This document shows positions 25,101-56,830 of a stretch of 64,000 nucleotides of DNA, in pieces; position 1 is the stretch's first letter; each line of letters begins with the position of its first letter. Source of the DNA: Todiramphus chloris collaris. Taxonomy: Eukaryota; Chordata; Aves; Coraciiformes; Alcedinidae. The notes beneath the pieces are model-generated. The model did no database searches and had not been told where the DNA came from. It saw nothing but the letters and a program-made list of their open reading frames with translations. The stretch lies in the NCBI GenBank assembly GCA_025345505.1, contig JANVCC010000030.1:9819178-9883177 (forward strand), in the 5' to 3' direction. A program made the position numbers and the translations under genes.

Positions 25101-25738
25101 TAGATAATGCCATCTGCTAAAGTCTGAGGTATCATTTCTTCTTCTGAAACTGTTAGAACAGTTAGGAACTGTTAGGAGTTTGTAGTATGTTGACAGTTTG
25201 GTTACCCCTCAGGATAGCAAGGCCGAATTCCCAAATATCACACATTCTACTGCTGAAACTAAATTTCCCAATGTAAGTTGTTAAAGAGAAGGTGAACTTC
25301 ATCCGAGGTCCAAACACCATGCTTTTTTTTTCTCCTGAATTGCTTATTTGTGTGGAAAATAAATCTGCATTTTTATAGCAGAAAGTTAATAAAATACAAT
25401 CCTATTCCTAGCATGCTCCCTTTGTAATGGATACAGAGAGAAGGAATGGGTTGTGTTCTCGTGTTCACCATTTGTGTCCACGTGAAACCAAGTGTTTACC
25501 GATAGGAAGGGAAGGTGGCCACCCGGGGAACAGCTACACAGTGAATTCTCCTTCTGTGGTGGGGATTGGGGAACACACTGTACTTACTGCTGGACTTCCT
25601 CACAGACAAATCATAAGGCTCTTGAATTTGATGGAGATTTGAGGTGTAGCAGTGAATTTAGCCAGCACTCCTACAGCTGTCAATCTTGGGAAGTCTAATA
25701 GTGTGTATGTTTTGTTTTTTCTTTCAGGTCGCTATTAA
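6600..25738 (+). CDS. TRA2B: TRA2B, transformer-2 protein homolog beta (9 coding exons)
   Basis: Nuclear SR-like splicing activator that binds GAA-rich exonic enhancers. Spliced CDS: 6600-6635, 13417-13550, 17634-17796, 18661-18849, 20109-20224, 21483-21566, 23945-24007, 24825-24898, 25728-25738. This gives 870 nt and 289 residues with consistent phases and GT-AG introns. Domains: RS1 about 13-114; a single RRM about 118-196, with RNP2 LGVFGL and RNP1 RGFAFVYF; a linker with [11 protein letters not shown]; a run of nine glycines at 242-250; RS2 from about 262, ending SYSPRRY. The ATG has A at -3 and A at +4 and begins [12 protein letters not shown], the family N-terminus. Human TRA2B is 288 residues; the extra residue here is one more glycine in the run. 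The intron-1 poison exon implies autoregulation. Identification is near certain from the protein reading. Confidence 0.97.
6636..12861 (+). other. TRA2B: TRA2B intron 1, first part
   Basis: The first ~700 bases are still CpG island and include a 23-C run. The rest is AT-rich intron with T runs, the longest being 21 T at 8916-8936. I see no RNA gene, repeat of known family or other exon before the poison exon acceptor at 12860-12861. Confidence 0.7.
6689..6711. repeat. 23-C homopolymer in TRA2B intron 1
   Basis: An uninterrupted C run begins 54 bases after the exon 1 donor. The length in the assembly may not be exact, because such runs are error-prone. Confidence 0.9.
12862..13139 (+). other. 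TRA2B: TRA2B poison exon (non-productive, stop-containing)
   Basis: Alternative exon in intron 1. The acceptor is a pyrimidine tract with TATTAAG ending at 12861. The donor is AA|GTAATT, with GT at 13140-13141. Spliced to exon 1 it continues the frame as [16 protein letters not shown] and stops at TGA 12943-12945, well before the RRM, so inclusion gives no functional protein. The exon is very GAA/AAGAA-rich, the binding preference of TRA2 proteins. Mammalian TRA2B has an exon of nearly the same size (276 nt; 278 here) in the same intron, through which the protein limits its own expression. An alternative donor at 13110 is possible. Confidence 0.9.
13417..13550 (+). CDS. TRA2B: TRA2B coding exon 2 (RS1 domain, first part)
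   Basis: Begins [17 protein letters not shown] and ends SRSES plus two bases of an Arg codon before GTGAGT. The acceptor is GTGCAG. It encodes dense Arg-Ser dipeptides that SR-protein kinases phosphorylate in this family. Confidence 0.95.
13551..17633 (+). other. TRA2B: TRA2B intron 2
   Basis: AT-rich intron with no recognisable gene. It includes a T/G low-complexity block at 16078-16235, listed separately, and ends in a long pyrimidine tract before TCAG at 17630-17633. Confidence 0.75.
16078..16235. repeat. T/G-rich low-complexity tract
   Basis: About 160 bases made almost only of T and G: GGTTGGTTTGTTTT-type units, a run of more than 20 T near 16138-16157, then a short (GT)n and further GTTT blocks. 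It is simple sequence and not a known transposon end. Confidence 0.85.
17634..17796 (+). CDS. TRA2B: TRA2B coding exon 3 (RS1 domain, second part)
   Basis: Encodes the second half of RS1, with [19 protein letters not shown] and then a His-Ser stretch, ending [11 protein letters not shown] before GTATGT. The phase-2 start completes the Arg codon left by exon 2, and the exon ends in phase 0 at residue 111. Confidence 0.95.
18661..18849 (+). CDS. TRA2B: TRA2B coding exon 4 (RRM, RNP2 and RNP1)
   Basis: Encodes [19 protein letters not shown] onward to VEDAKE, in frame with both neighbours (63 codons). It holds RNP2 (LGVFGL) and RNP1 (RGFAFVYF), the RNA-contacting beta strands of the RRM. The acceptor is CCTTTAG and the donor GTAGGT. 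Confidence 0.97.
20109..20224 (+). CDS. TRA2B: TRA2B coding exon 5 (end of RRM and linker)
   Basis: Encodes [19 protein letters not shown] and then the conserved linker with [13 protein letters not shown], ending with two bases of a Tyr codon. The donor GTAAGT at 20225-20230 is followed at once by CR1 sequence. Confidence 0.96.
20229..21392 (-). mobile_element. CR1 LINE copy, antisense, in TRA2B intron 5
   Basis: Chicken-repeat-1 type non-LTR retrotransposon, 5'-truncated, with its 3' end toward low coordinates. On the minus strand it reads the C-terminal part of CR1 reverse transcriptase: [13 protein letters not shown] near 21150-21190, the catalytic FADD motif (KFADDNEL) near 21085, and [13 protein letters not shown] near 20955-20995. 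The typical 3' tail complement (GAGACCTCCAGAGGTCATAT) begins at 20240. Several stops and frameshifts make it inactive. It occupies almost the whole of the 1,258-base intron. Boundaries are good to about 10 bases. Confidence 0.92.
21483..21566 (+). CDS. TRA2B: TRA2B coding exon 6 (Tyr/Asp/Arg-rich linker)
   Basis: Encodes [19 protein letters not shown] and DYYSRSY, with the nucleotide-level duplication of GACAGAGGGTAT visible in the middle. It starts by completing a Tyr codon and ends with AG of an Arg codon before GTGAGT. Confidence 0.96.
21567..23944 (+). other. TRA2B: TRA2B intron 6
   Basis: About 2.4 kb of AT-rich intron. No known repeat family, RNA gene or additional exon was recognised. 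An A-rich/T-rich inverted stretch lies near 23170-23212. Confidence 0.65.
23945..24007 (+). CDS. TRA2B: TRA2B coding exon 7 (glycine hinge)
   Basis: Encodes Arg, nine Gly in a row, then [12 protein letters not shown] shared with the next exon. The glycine hinge separates the RRM from RS2. The donor is GTATGA. Confidence 0.95.
24825..24898 (+). CDS. TRA2B: TRA2B coding exon 8 (RS2)
   Basis: Encodes [19 protein letters not shown] and SYSP, and ends with the first base of an Arg codon before GTAAGT. If the following intron is kept, the frame reads Arg-Lys and stops at TAG 24904-24906. Confidence 0.95.
25728..25738 (+). CDS. TRA2B: TRA2B terminal coding exon (RRY stop)
   Basis: Eleven coding bases complete Arg and add Arg, Tyr and a TAA stop, giving the family C-terminus SPRRY. 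The acceptor is TTTCTTTCAG. The rest of the exon is 3'UTR. Confidence 0.95.
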
Positions 25739-26116
25739 AGCATGACACAGAGAGGAATTTCTAGCTACAGCCTTTGAGTTGAAATCGCAAGTTTGTGGAC
25801 AATATTTTTATTGTCTCTTCTGTTTAAACAAGTGAACAGTGCCTAGTGAATAGGTGACTTTTACACCTTTTATGAAGACTACTTCTGTGATGTTAAATGC
25901 TGTTTCATTCTGCATATTTGTGTAGTTTGGTGCTTTGTTTCAAGTTGTGTTTTGAAAGGAGTATGTTTTGCATGTATTTTTTTAGTCTCAATTTTGACTC
26001 TTGAAAGGTTTCTATTGTAAAGACAAACTGTTCAGTTAGGTTTTTTTTTCTACTGATTCCAAGGTATTCTGAAGATCAAAACCTGTGTAAAATGCTTTCA
26101 AAAAGTGAAAAAAAAA

Positions 26117-26122
26117 ATAAAA
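26117..26122 (+). terminator. TRA2B: TRA2B proximal polyadenylation signal AATAAA
   Basis: AATAAA in an A-rich context, followed by a T-rich downstream region (GTTTGTTTTTCCTTTT). Confidence 0.75.
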
Positions 26123-26388
26123 AGTTTGTTTTTCCTTTTCCTACTTACTTTTGCCAAGTGTAAGTTGTGGGTTGAAAAGAGACTACACCACTTATGCTAT
26201 GTATTCTGGAATGATATTTAAAGCCCAGAAGTAAAAATCACCCTCATTTTGTGTTGCAGAGTGGTTCTGTGAATGTAATACTTTCACATGTGTAAACCCA
26301 GTGCATAGAGAAGTCTGTGTGCAAGTTGTACAGCAGCAGGAGCAAGAACCTTCATTCAGCAGCACTGTACAAGTGGAGCAAGATGTGT

Positions 26389-26394
26389 AATAAA
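26389..26394 (+). terminator. TRA2B: TRA2B distal polyadenylation signal AATAAA
   Basis: AATAAA followed within 20-45 bases by a G/T-rich downstream element (GGTAATGTTGTTGAGC and onward). Confidence 0.65.
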
Positions 26395-26410
26395 ACTCTT
26401 GGTAATGTTG

Positions 26411-29400
26411 TTGAGCTTTGAGTGGGGTGAGCTGTTAGCAGATTATCACCTCTAACAGGGAGACTTTTAAGTGAGGGACTGTAGGTAACTGTACACTTAG
26501 AGAAGGCAATGAAATCCTATTTAGTCCACTTGGTTTTTCTTATTTTTGTCCTTTTTTAGAAAGAGTACATCTTTAGCTGCATATGTTAATGTAAATCTCC
26601 AGGGATGCTTTCCTACTTAGTGCAGTATCATTCATGAACTTCCCTCCACTTACAGGAAGAGTCTGTGTAAGATTTGAAAATACTGATGTCTGACCAGCAT
26701 ATCCCTTTAGCTTGGTGTCAAAGCTCCAGTGGTGACTGAGCAGGGAGGACCTAGAAAAGGAGATCAGTGAGACAGTAAGCTACATCTGTCACTGTGCTCT
26801 CAGCTCTTTAAGTTCCTTGACTTTTTTTTCTCCTTCTTGCAATTCCCACACTTTTCTAATGGACTAAGAGTAGTTACAGGACCCCATGGACCTGCAGCCT
26901 CTTGACCTTTACTTGATGATTGCTCTGATACTGTATGGGGATGGAACAGACAGCTGCTCTCCATGCATTTCTGTGCTATTTCTCATCAGCAGCCTCCATT
27001 ATCTCTTGTCTTTCTGTGGTTTTCACACCTAGCTAAATCTTTGCAGGGGAGTTGCCAGTAACTTTTCGGGGGTAGTGGAAGGAAGGAGTAGGATGGCACA
27101 TGGTGTTCCACAGGTTGAGGAGCTCTGGGTTTATATAGTAACAGAAAACTGATTTCTTTCTGAGCACCATGTCACACTTGTCCTGGTTTGGCTTTTTAAG
27201 TGCTGCTAAGCTGCAGGTTTTCATACAGTGACTCCACAAGAAAGGATGAACAACCAGCAGCCTGCCCCTGCAGCCTTTATTTCATGAGACCGTGTAAAAC
27301 AGCTGCTATAAAGAGAAGCTGCATCACAGGTTGGGATTTAAAGGGCAAGACTTACTACTGTGGGTCTGGTTTACCCTCAAGAAAATGTATTCAGTTGAAA
27401 CTACTGTAAAAAGCGAACAGAAAAACAAACAAAAAAACACAGAGGTAATTGCAGGACAAGTGCTTGCATATACTGAGCTACATCCTATATAGGAACAACC
27501 TGAGGTTTCCTGTCCCAGGAAGGCTAAATTGCACTTACAGTTCTTCATTAACATGCTTCTAAAGTCCATTCCTTATTTTTAAAGTCAGCAGTGAATAACT
27601 CATTTTGGCTTTCAGCTATGAAGTTGTCTATTGGATTTAAAGACCTGGGGCAAACACTACACAGGGTCTCTGTCCTACCACAATAAATTTAAGTAGTTAG
27701 ATCTCTGCTCTTGCATTTTTAATCTAACGTCAGACAAGATGCATTTTGCTTTCCATATTGCTTTACAGTGTGAATATTTTTCTGTAGAAATAGTGGTATA
27801 TTCATTTCTAGACTCAAATTATGTTCTCTACTGCTGCAGGGAAGGAAATGCTTCCCCCTTTTGCTCTTGAAAGCTGTTTGACACATGTGCAAATGCATGA
27901 AGCAAGGGACTGAAGAAATAGGCCCTACCTGCTGCAGCTGCCTGGAGAGGAAGGTGGTTAAACACTGCAGTACACCAGGCATCTTAAGAGGGTTTTTGCA
28001 AATAACCTGGATATTTTTTATAAATCTGTTATTCTTTTTTTTACTGTCTGAATGTAAGACTGGGCAACAGGATTTCAGCAGTAATTATTTTTTACTCTGT
28101 CAGCAGTAAAATCCCATCCCTCATCAAGTCAGTTAAACATCCTCTACTGAGAGCATCCCACATCCCTGCCCTGGGTCCAGGGCCAGCGTGAGCATTTTGG
28201 GGCCATGGTGCCACAGTTTACACTATGGATGTGTACAGGATGGTTCCTGGGAAGGTGGAGTCCCTTCTGCTGGAGCTGACCTTTCTCCTTCACAGAACGG
28301 GCAGTCTCTTCATTCTTTTGATCACATTTTCTTAGTCACGGTCTCTGGCTTCCTTTGAATCACTCGGCAGAGTCAGGAACATTTGTCCTTTGGTAAGCTT
28401 CTTCATGTTGTAGTTAAAATGAGGATTTCACAACGCGTGGTGCAGTTCCTGGCAGCTGCGTTCATCCGAGGGCTTTGTTGCTGACAGAAGAGCATCCTCC
28501 CACCCACTCCTACACAGTGATGCCTAGTACTTCTGGGAAGGCTTGATCCACGGTGAAGCGGTGCCCTGCTCTGGATGAAAGCTTTTCCTCCGCCAAGGGT
28601 ACAAAAGGAAAGGGGAGTTCTCAGTGGGAGGCACCCTAAAATCCTTTTTAAAGCTGTTCCTAGGGTGTGGGGAAGCATCAGCTCCAGCGCTGCCCTTGCC
28701 TGGCAGAGGAGAGAGCCCTTTGTCTGGGTGTTTCCTGCCCCTGAATCACTCCAACTGCTTCTCAGTCCAGAAAGAGCCCCGGGTCAGCTATTCCCCATCA
28801 TGTGTGCTGTTGCCCTGTTAGGCGGCAATGACAGATTGCTGTGGTATGTGATGTGCTTCAAAACTGCATCTGAATCACTGCTGGGTGTCCTGATGCTCTG
28901 CCAGTGTGTAACACAGAAATTCATCGCAGGGGAGGGAGGATAAGCGTACCCTGACCTTGGGCAGGAATCCCCCTGGCAGGAGGGGAGTGTCCTCTGCCAT
29001 GGTGGCTGCAAGAGTAACATCTGCTGGGGTGGATGTGAAATGCTGTGCCCTCTGCTGACCCATTTTCCTGTCAAGAGTAGGACAAATAAAAAAACAACTT
29101 CAAAAGCATGTGGGGAAAAAGGAAACTGGGCAATGTTTGTGCTGTTATGCCATTGGTCTCTCCCCTATACATGCAGGTGGAGTTTCCTCTGGGTCAGTTT
29201 GTGCCTCTCCTGGCATGAGATGCTTCAGTCCCTGCACAACCTTGCAGCATCTCCCTGGGCACAAAGAGGGTCCCTGTGGGCAGTGGCATAGCTCGAGGGA
29301 GCTGCTGAGCATCTGCACACAAGGGTTGATACTGTCAGGGGCAGTCATGGTTTTAGTATATTCAGAAGCACAGAAAAATCAACTTGTAGCTTACAAATAC

Positions 29401-32400
29401 AAATTAACTTGAAACAGGGTCTTAAGAACGTCTGGGTCCAGTGTGGCCCTGAACACAGCGGACTGGAGAGCATGGGGTGGTGACTCTCCCAGCACCCTTT
29501 GCACAAGCAGTGCAGCAGCTTTCAGCTCTCCACTGAACTTCACGAGTTTCTGAAAATCTTATTTTCCCTAGCGGCTCCTTAGCTTGGGTTCGAGCAATTT
29601 ATTTTGTGGTTCACGTTTCAACTCTAGCAAATCCATTGTACAAAAGACACAGTCCTGACCCAACAGAGCTGCTTTCAGAGAGAGATGAGAAGTTGACCAT
29701 TTCTTTTTGCTGCTTCAATATGTTGGGTATGGTTACACAGGGCTCCCTTGGGTGTCCATCTCTGGCACCTGGCTGTTGCTTGTTGACCTAGGTCCTAGAC
29801 ATCCATGCCTTCCAGATCACCTTAGGAGAGCCAGCAAAACTTTTAGCCTGTGGGGAAGGAGCAATCAGTACATCACTACTGACAGTCTCTGTTCACCATT
29901 CCCATCATTAAAAACATTATGTCTCAGTCATGCTCAGCCCCTGTACAGGTGTCATTAACAGAGATCCAATTATTAATGCAATTACCCAGCCAAGATAGTT
30001 GCCTTGCACCAACTAGGCTGATGACCTGAAAGCTTCTGAAGTGCTGCAAGTAGCTTTTCAATCATGCCATAGCAAATGGTGAGTAAAGTGATTCCCCATG
30101 GCTTGAGACGTACAGAAGCATTTTTCAACCAACTTCTGAGTTATTTTCTCAATTACACTGTTTGTGATGGGTAATCTCACCCTACCAAGGTGGGCTGCTT
30201 TACTGCTCAGCACTGCAGCCAGGTCTGTGATGCTCTTCCCTCATCTCCATATCTCCTCAGCTGCTTGGTTTTATTGCTAAGAGGTTTCTGAAAGCCAAAA
30301 GACATTTGCAAGGAAGTTCATGAATGCTCTATTAGAGTTACATTTCAGGCCTGCTCCAGTCTCATGGTGTCTCATCCCTGGCACATGGTGGTGGAGGGCA
30401 GGCGAGAGCCACTCCACCAGTGCACACCAATCCCTCTCCAGCGTACGCTATCCCCTCAAGCAATGGGACAGGGATGGGATGAAGCTCTGCTTTCTCTTTC
30501 ATGATGAATGAGTGAAAAACATCCTTAAAGATTCAGGGAAAATGGGCAGGCTAGAGAGATGAGCCAAGTTCCTCCTGAGTCAGGTGGCTGGGTTTCTGCT
30601 AGATCACTGCAGCCCCTGGGGAGCATGGCATGCAAGTGGTCCAGCTGATTTTCCTCCTACCATGTAGCTTGTTTATCCACCCCCTGGGACACACACCCAC
30701 AGCTATACCCCTGCTGCATTCAGCTGCAAAGAGCAGCTGTGTGGTGTCCTTGTCTGCTGGCAAAAAAAACACTCTTCACCTGCCTGGGTTTGACCAAGTG
30801 ATCTGGCCAGACCCCAGTCAGATGTTATGTTCGTCCTCCAATGCTTGCCCATCCTTTCCAGTCATAAGGGATGCCTGCACTTCTATGATCCCTGATGATA
30901 GTGGGGAATGGCTCATGGAGAACATCTCCCTTGGGATCATCCCAGGTCCACCTTGCTGCCAGCCCTGACAAGCACGCCACAACTTTTGGAGACCCTGTAA
31001 TAGTGGAAATGTGATGGCTTCACCATATCCTACCTGTTGGCTCAAGACGGGATCCTCCCTCCTTTCTCCGTCCTGTTCCCAACACCCTCTACAGCTGTGG
31101 GATCCAAGGAGAAATCCCAACATAGATGGCCCAATGCAGCCCAGCCAGCCCCCCCCCCCCCAAAGCATCTATTAACAGGAGCCCAAACTAGCACCCTGGC
31201 TGCAGATCCCAGTAAAACCAGTCCATCAGAAAAGGGTGATGAAACCTGCCTGCTCCAAGATAGGCTTCCTAAAGTGATAAAGATAAAACAGAGTTGTGGA
31301 CCAACCTTTTTATCCTGAGCTTGGAGAGTACCTGGCAAGCCCTTGGGCCAGTCCCAGCATCAGGGTGGATGTGGTAGTCCCAGATGTTTGTCCTACCTCC
31401 TCCTAAAACCTCCAGGTGAGGGATGGTACCACCTCCTCTTCCCATGGTCTGATCAACCAAACACTCATGTTTTTTCCCCAGTTCTCCTATGTTTCAAGGC
31501 AGCTGTTCACACACACAAACCCATTATCTTGTCCTCCAGACTAAACAACCCCTCCTACAATCTTTCCTCACTCTCAAGCTTTTTTTTTCCTCTTTTTATC
31601 AGTCTCGCCACCACCTCTAGGACTCATTCCACATCACCATCTCTTTTCAGAGAGAAATGATCTCACTGCACATACCTCCTGCAGGGCTGCCATTAGAAGA
31701 ACTTGCCTTTTCTGCTGGGTCCTGTGCCAGCTTTAGGACCATTTACTCTGAGCTTTGCCTGTGTGGTTGCTACCTCACCAGCTATTTTGTATCAGTGCAC
31801 TTAAATCTTCCTCCCCAAAGCATGTACTTCCCTTGACCACCTAATCTGCACCAAAACTGGTCCACCAAAACTCTGTGAAAGAGCATACCAGGTCCATAGA
31901 GTTGGGAAGAAGGTTGTTGATTTCCTTTTGCAAACGAAAAAATCAGGGTCAGGAGGGATGATATCATGCTGATAATTGCTGGAGACTTCCTACATTACAC
32001 CCAGCTTCTGCAGAAGACATGAGCAGCAAGTCATAAATGAGTATTGCAACCTATGGGCACTAATTATTCCAGAAACCTTTGGTTTCTCCTCCTGCTTTCC
32101 AGCTGGTTTATCCTCACGTGATAAAACAAGCGGCTCGCTGCCCTGTTACTGCTACTAGTTTAGCGCTGAAGACGAATTAATGACCTGAATGAGGGTAAGC
32201 CTTTTTGTAAAAAGCCATTACCAAGACATTTCAAACTAAAAGCACCCCAAAAATGCGCTGTGGCTGGAAAAGCCCCCAGCCCTGCCACTAAACAGCAGCC
32301 CAGCAGGAGCTGCACTGAAAGCAAAGATCGAGAAATTGGAGGAGAAAGGATTCTTCTTGCTTTGCATCATCACAGTCCAACCACATCTATTTTTGCTATA

Positions 32401-33100
32401 TGCATGGCATCAAGCACCCGTCACTGCTATTCCTACTCCAAGCAGTACCTCTGCATGACAAGAGAAGAGTGGCAGCAGGATGGAGTGTGGCACAAGGGAG
32501 CGTCACTTTTGGTTGCCCCTCTGTGTAGCTTAAAATCTGGGGAATTCAACTGACACCTGTCATTCCCCACCCCCAGTAAAGGACAGGCCCTAGGGCACAA
32601 CACTACAAAGACACTTGTGTCATCCCCCACCGTCAGCCAGTATTACTTATTTTAGTCTCTGGTCACAGCCCAGAGGCACTTCCATAAAGATTTAGCTTTG
32701 TATCCTCAAGAAAAGAGGGTCACTTGAGGACATCCTTCAGCGGAGCCCCCAAGAGCCACATGCCCCAGAAGGTACAGCAGCCATGTCCCGCTGGGCTGAG
32801 AGCACACAAAACTCAGTGCTGGGGTGTGGGAGTGCCAGCTCGCCATTTTGCAGAGCCTTGTGGATGATGGGCTCAAACACAGCGATGGCTGGTTGGACCT
32901 CAGTTGGGGCAGGCTTGTGCACTTGTCCTTTCCAAAAAAAAGCACATTTAATACAGGCTTTTATTTATTTACTGATTTTTACCTCGGTTCCCAAGTGAAG
33001 ATGGTTTCCCTCTCCCCGAAGCAACTCCTCCAGCAGTTTTGAGCAAGGACAGAGCATGATCTGCTAGCCAGCCATCAGAGTCAGCCAAACTGGCAGAGAT
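26411..33100. other. intergenic region between TRA2B and IGF2BP2
   Basis: About 6.7 kb. No exon with recognisable protein similarity, no RNA gene and no clear transposon copy was found. Open frames are short, overlap on both strands and lack conserved motifs. There is a 12-C run at 31149-31160. Confidence 0.6.
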
Positions 33101-33109
33101 GGAGTGTGA

Positions 33110-33637
33110 TGGGTTTAAGGGCAGAGGTGTCGGGGCGTGCAGACAGGGAGCACGCTGCGGGCAGAGCAGCCGCGGGCAGGGCCCCACCTCCTGACCCACC
33201 ACCGATGAGTGGCCTGAAACGCCCGGGACCCTGCTCCGGGGGTCTGCGGGCCGCCGCTGAACGCCGCTCCTGTTCGGGCCAGGCGCGGCACCACCACCCC
33301 CGCTCCGGGAAGGGGAACTGGCTGCGGCCGCCGGCTCCCCCACCCCCGAGGTGGGGACATCCCGGCCCGGCTCCACGCAGGGATCTTACCTTGCTCCCGA
33401 GCCCCGCGGCCCGACGGGGCGGCCCCGGGGCCGCGCTCTCCGTCCCGGCGGCGGGCGGGGGCGGCGGGCTGGGCTCGGCTCGGCGCGGCTCCGCCCGCTG
33501 CCCGCCGCTCTCACAGGCTCCTGCGGGGCTGGGGCAGGGCGGGTGGCGCAGAGCTATACCCTCCCGTCCCCGCGTCTCTACCGGCCGCCGAGGGCGGGGA
33601 GGAGCCGGGGGGGGGACTCCCCATGAAGCGACGGAGG
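33110..33637 (+). promoter_or_regulatory. IGF2BP2: IGF2BP2 CpG-island promoter and 5'UTR
   Basis: GC- and CpG-rich sequence beginning near 33110 and rising to GGCGGGCGGG-type boxes at 33440-33500, just before the first coding exon. No TATA box is visible. The kB-type palindrome GGGGACTCCCC sits at 33612-33622, touching the upstream ATG. The transcription start is not readable, but the C/G-box density suggests it is within the last 200 bases. Confidence 0.7.
33612..33622 (+). promoter_or_regulatory. NF-kB-type site GGGGACTCCCC in 5'UTR
   Basis: Matches the kB consensus GGGRNYYYCC and is an inverted repeat around one central base. It ends on the base before the first ATG at 33623. A match this short can occur by chance in GC-rich DNA. 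Confidence 0.4.
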
Positions 33638-54538
<20,901 letters not shown>

Positions 54539-56080
54539 GGCTCCTGCCGTGCCAGCCAGCACCACCCGATGAATGTAACCCCAGCAGTGCCGGAACCCCC
54601 AGCAGGGCAGGGGAGCAAACCAAAGACCACCCCCCCCCAGCCCCATCCCACTGCCAGGGCGCTGCAAGGATCTGCAGCGGAGGGGCACAGGGAGGGCTCT
54701 CTCCATCCCACAGCCTCCCCCTTACTGCATTGCCTCCTGACACTATCCCTTTAGTTGGACTAACATAGAGAGAATTTTTTAATTTCCTAAAAGCCCCCCG
54801 TTTTCCCCAGGCGTGGCCGGAGGAGCTCACCTGGCGGGGGGCTGTGGCGCACAGCACGATGCTCATCCATTTTAGAATGAATACATCCATAACAAAACTA
54901 ATGGTGATTTTTAAGTTTTCTAAGAATTCCTTTTTCTTTTAAATTCTTTTTTAATTTCAGAGGGGAGAGGGATGTTTGTTTTTAGCAAAAGCAGGCTTTT
55001 CTAGAGTTTTAAGGAAGGGAGTTAGTCTATGGTTCTCTAATGCATAGTAGAGCAGAGATGTAGGATTGCCAGCAAGGGAGAGAGAAAAAAAAAAAAAAGT
55101 GTTAAAAAGTGATTTCTTAAGGGCTTTGATAAGATCAGTGCCTGTATGAGCCAACAAAAGGGATATTGTCTCCTAAAAGAGGAATCGCTCTTTCACATAC
55201 CTTTTCCTCATTGCTTCACAGAGCCCAAAACTGGGGTTTGCATCCATTCTGTCCCCCCTTTCCATCTGTCTGTCCTCCCTGCTCTAGCACCAGTGCTGGG
55301 TGCTCCCATTCCTGGAAGAGGGTGGGCAGCACCAGCTCTGCCCAGTTTGGGGAGGGATTTTTGGGGAAAGATCCCTGTTGCGAAGAGAGGAATGTAAAAT
55401 GGGGAAAACCCCCAGCTTTACAAGAGGTAAATTGTACCAGGGCTGGAAGAACAGCTAGCAAATTTTTCTTAAATTGAAAAAAACCAACCCAACCCCCACA
55501 CAGCAGATGGACACACACACACAAACTACCTCAGGTTTTCGTACCTCAGCACCTTGTGCTTGTGTTTCCCTTTTAGAGATTTTGTATGCCTTGTAAAACT
55601 GATAGTTGGAGCATTTTTTTTTATTTTTTTAATAAAAAAGGAGTTGGAAAACTATCTCAAATGAGTCAGCTGCGAGGCAGGAGAAGGAAACCATCCCCCA
55701 TGTCCCAGAGCTCTTCTGTAGTCTCCTTCTGCTAGCTGAGAGCCAGTGGCCATTCCTTCAGAGAAAGCTTGGGAAATGTTTAAAAAGAAAAAAAAAATAA
55801 AAATAAAAAAAAGGAAAACCAAAAAAATATATCAACCATAACAAAGGTAGAAAGAAAAATCCCCAATAAACAAAAGCAGTGAAAGCTGACAGGTGAGAGG
55901 AGGGATGGGAGCAGTGTGCCACCAGCAGGTCCAGTGCCAGGGGCTGGGCACGCTGGGGTGAGGTGCTGGTGGCAGCACTGGACCCAGGGGCTGTGATGCC
56001 ACGTTTTCCTCTACTGCAGTGTGTTCTGTGAAAAACCAACCCAATGACAGTGAAATAAAGAGAACTATATCCAGCTAACA
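54539..56080 (+). other. IGF2BP2: IGF2BP2 3'UTR
   Basis: Non-coding sequence after the stop, with an unusual early C-run (CCACCCCCCCCCAG, ~54627-54640) and A/T-rich later part. Candidate polyadenylation signals are at 55631, 55865, 56054 and 56364. The one at 56054 has the best downstream G/T-rich element, so the end is set near 56080. Confidence 0.7.
56054..56059 (+). terminator. IGF2BP2: IGF2BP2 likely polyadenylation signal AATAAA
   Basis: AATAAA followed by CA near 56078-56079 and a GTGTGCCTTGTGCTGGT downstream element near 56115. AATAAA at 55631, 55865 and 56364 are alternatives. Confidence 0.6.
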
Positions 56081-56820
56081 AGAGCCTGAGCTTGCTCGCT
56101 GTTGCTTTCTTTCGTGTGCCTTGTGCTGGTCCTTAGCCAAGCTGAAGCTGGGCAGGGGAATTCTCCCACAGCCCCCCCCTTGCCCGGAGCAGTCAGAGCC
56201 GTGCTGCAGGGGCAGAAGGGCTGGATGGGGCAGGGGGTATTTTCTTGGGGGATGGGTGCTTTCAGACAGTGCCAGGTGCAGCTTGCCCCCTCTCCCCATA
56301 GTAGAGCCGCCTTCCTCCTGTATCGTGAGCTAAAAAGCACAGTGATACATCAAAATTCCTTTCAATAAAAAAAAAAAAATTACTTCATTACCAGTCCGAA
56401 TTTAAATCCAGAAAGGTTCATTATATAATTTATATATTTATTTTAATAAAAAGAAATAAATAATCCTCTTTTCACATTAGATAGTTTCCTGGAGACAGGA
56501 GAAAAAAAAAAAAAACAACAAACAAGAAACCAACCCCAAGTAGAGGCCTTCACTATGGATTTGTTACAAGTCAAAAGATGGTCAATGCTTGCTTTCTCTG
56601 GCCGTCGCAAATCCAGTTTTAGCAATTGAGCAAATTGTAGATACTCCAGAGACAGACAAAATCTCTTGCTGATTGAAGTTCACCCGTTGGATGATAAGGC
56701 AACTGGTACCACCACCAGAGCTGAAAGTCCCATTTGTGCTTCAAGGTATGAGCAGTCTTCATGGTAGCTTCACAGCACTTGTTGGAACAATTCCTTCCTT
56801 GGTGAGCTCACATCGATCTT
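56081..56820. other. flank between IGF2BP2 3' end and CR1, unassigned
   Basis: AT-rich sequence with an A13 run after AATAAA at 56364. On the minus strand, 56820-56560 reads with two short open frames, one containing IIQRVNFNQQEILSVSGVST. No gene was recognised. It may be decayed coding sequence, or extended IGF2BP2 3'UTR. Confidence 0.3.
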
Positions 56821-56830
56821 NNNNNNNNNN
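56821..56830. other. assembly gap, 10 N
   Basis: Ten N at the point where unassigned sequence meets the 3' side of the CR1 copy. The expected CR1 3' tail is missing here and may be collapsed in the gap. Confidence 0.98.

Larger units (their letters stand above)
25739..26410 (+). other. TRA2B: TRA2B 3'UTR
   Basis: AT-rich untranslated region after the TAA. Two polyadenylation signals give a short form ending near 26140 and a longer one ending near 26410. Which is used cannot be decided from sequence alone. Confidence 0.8.
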
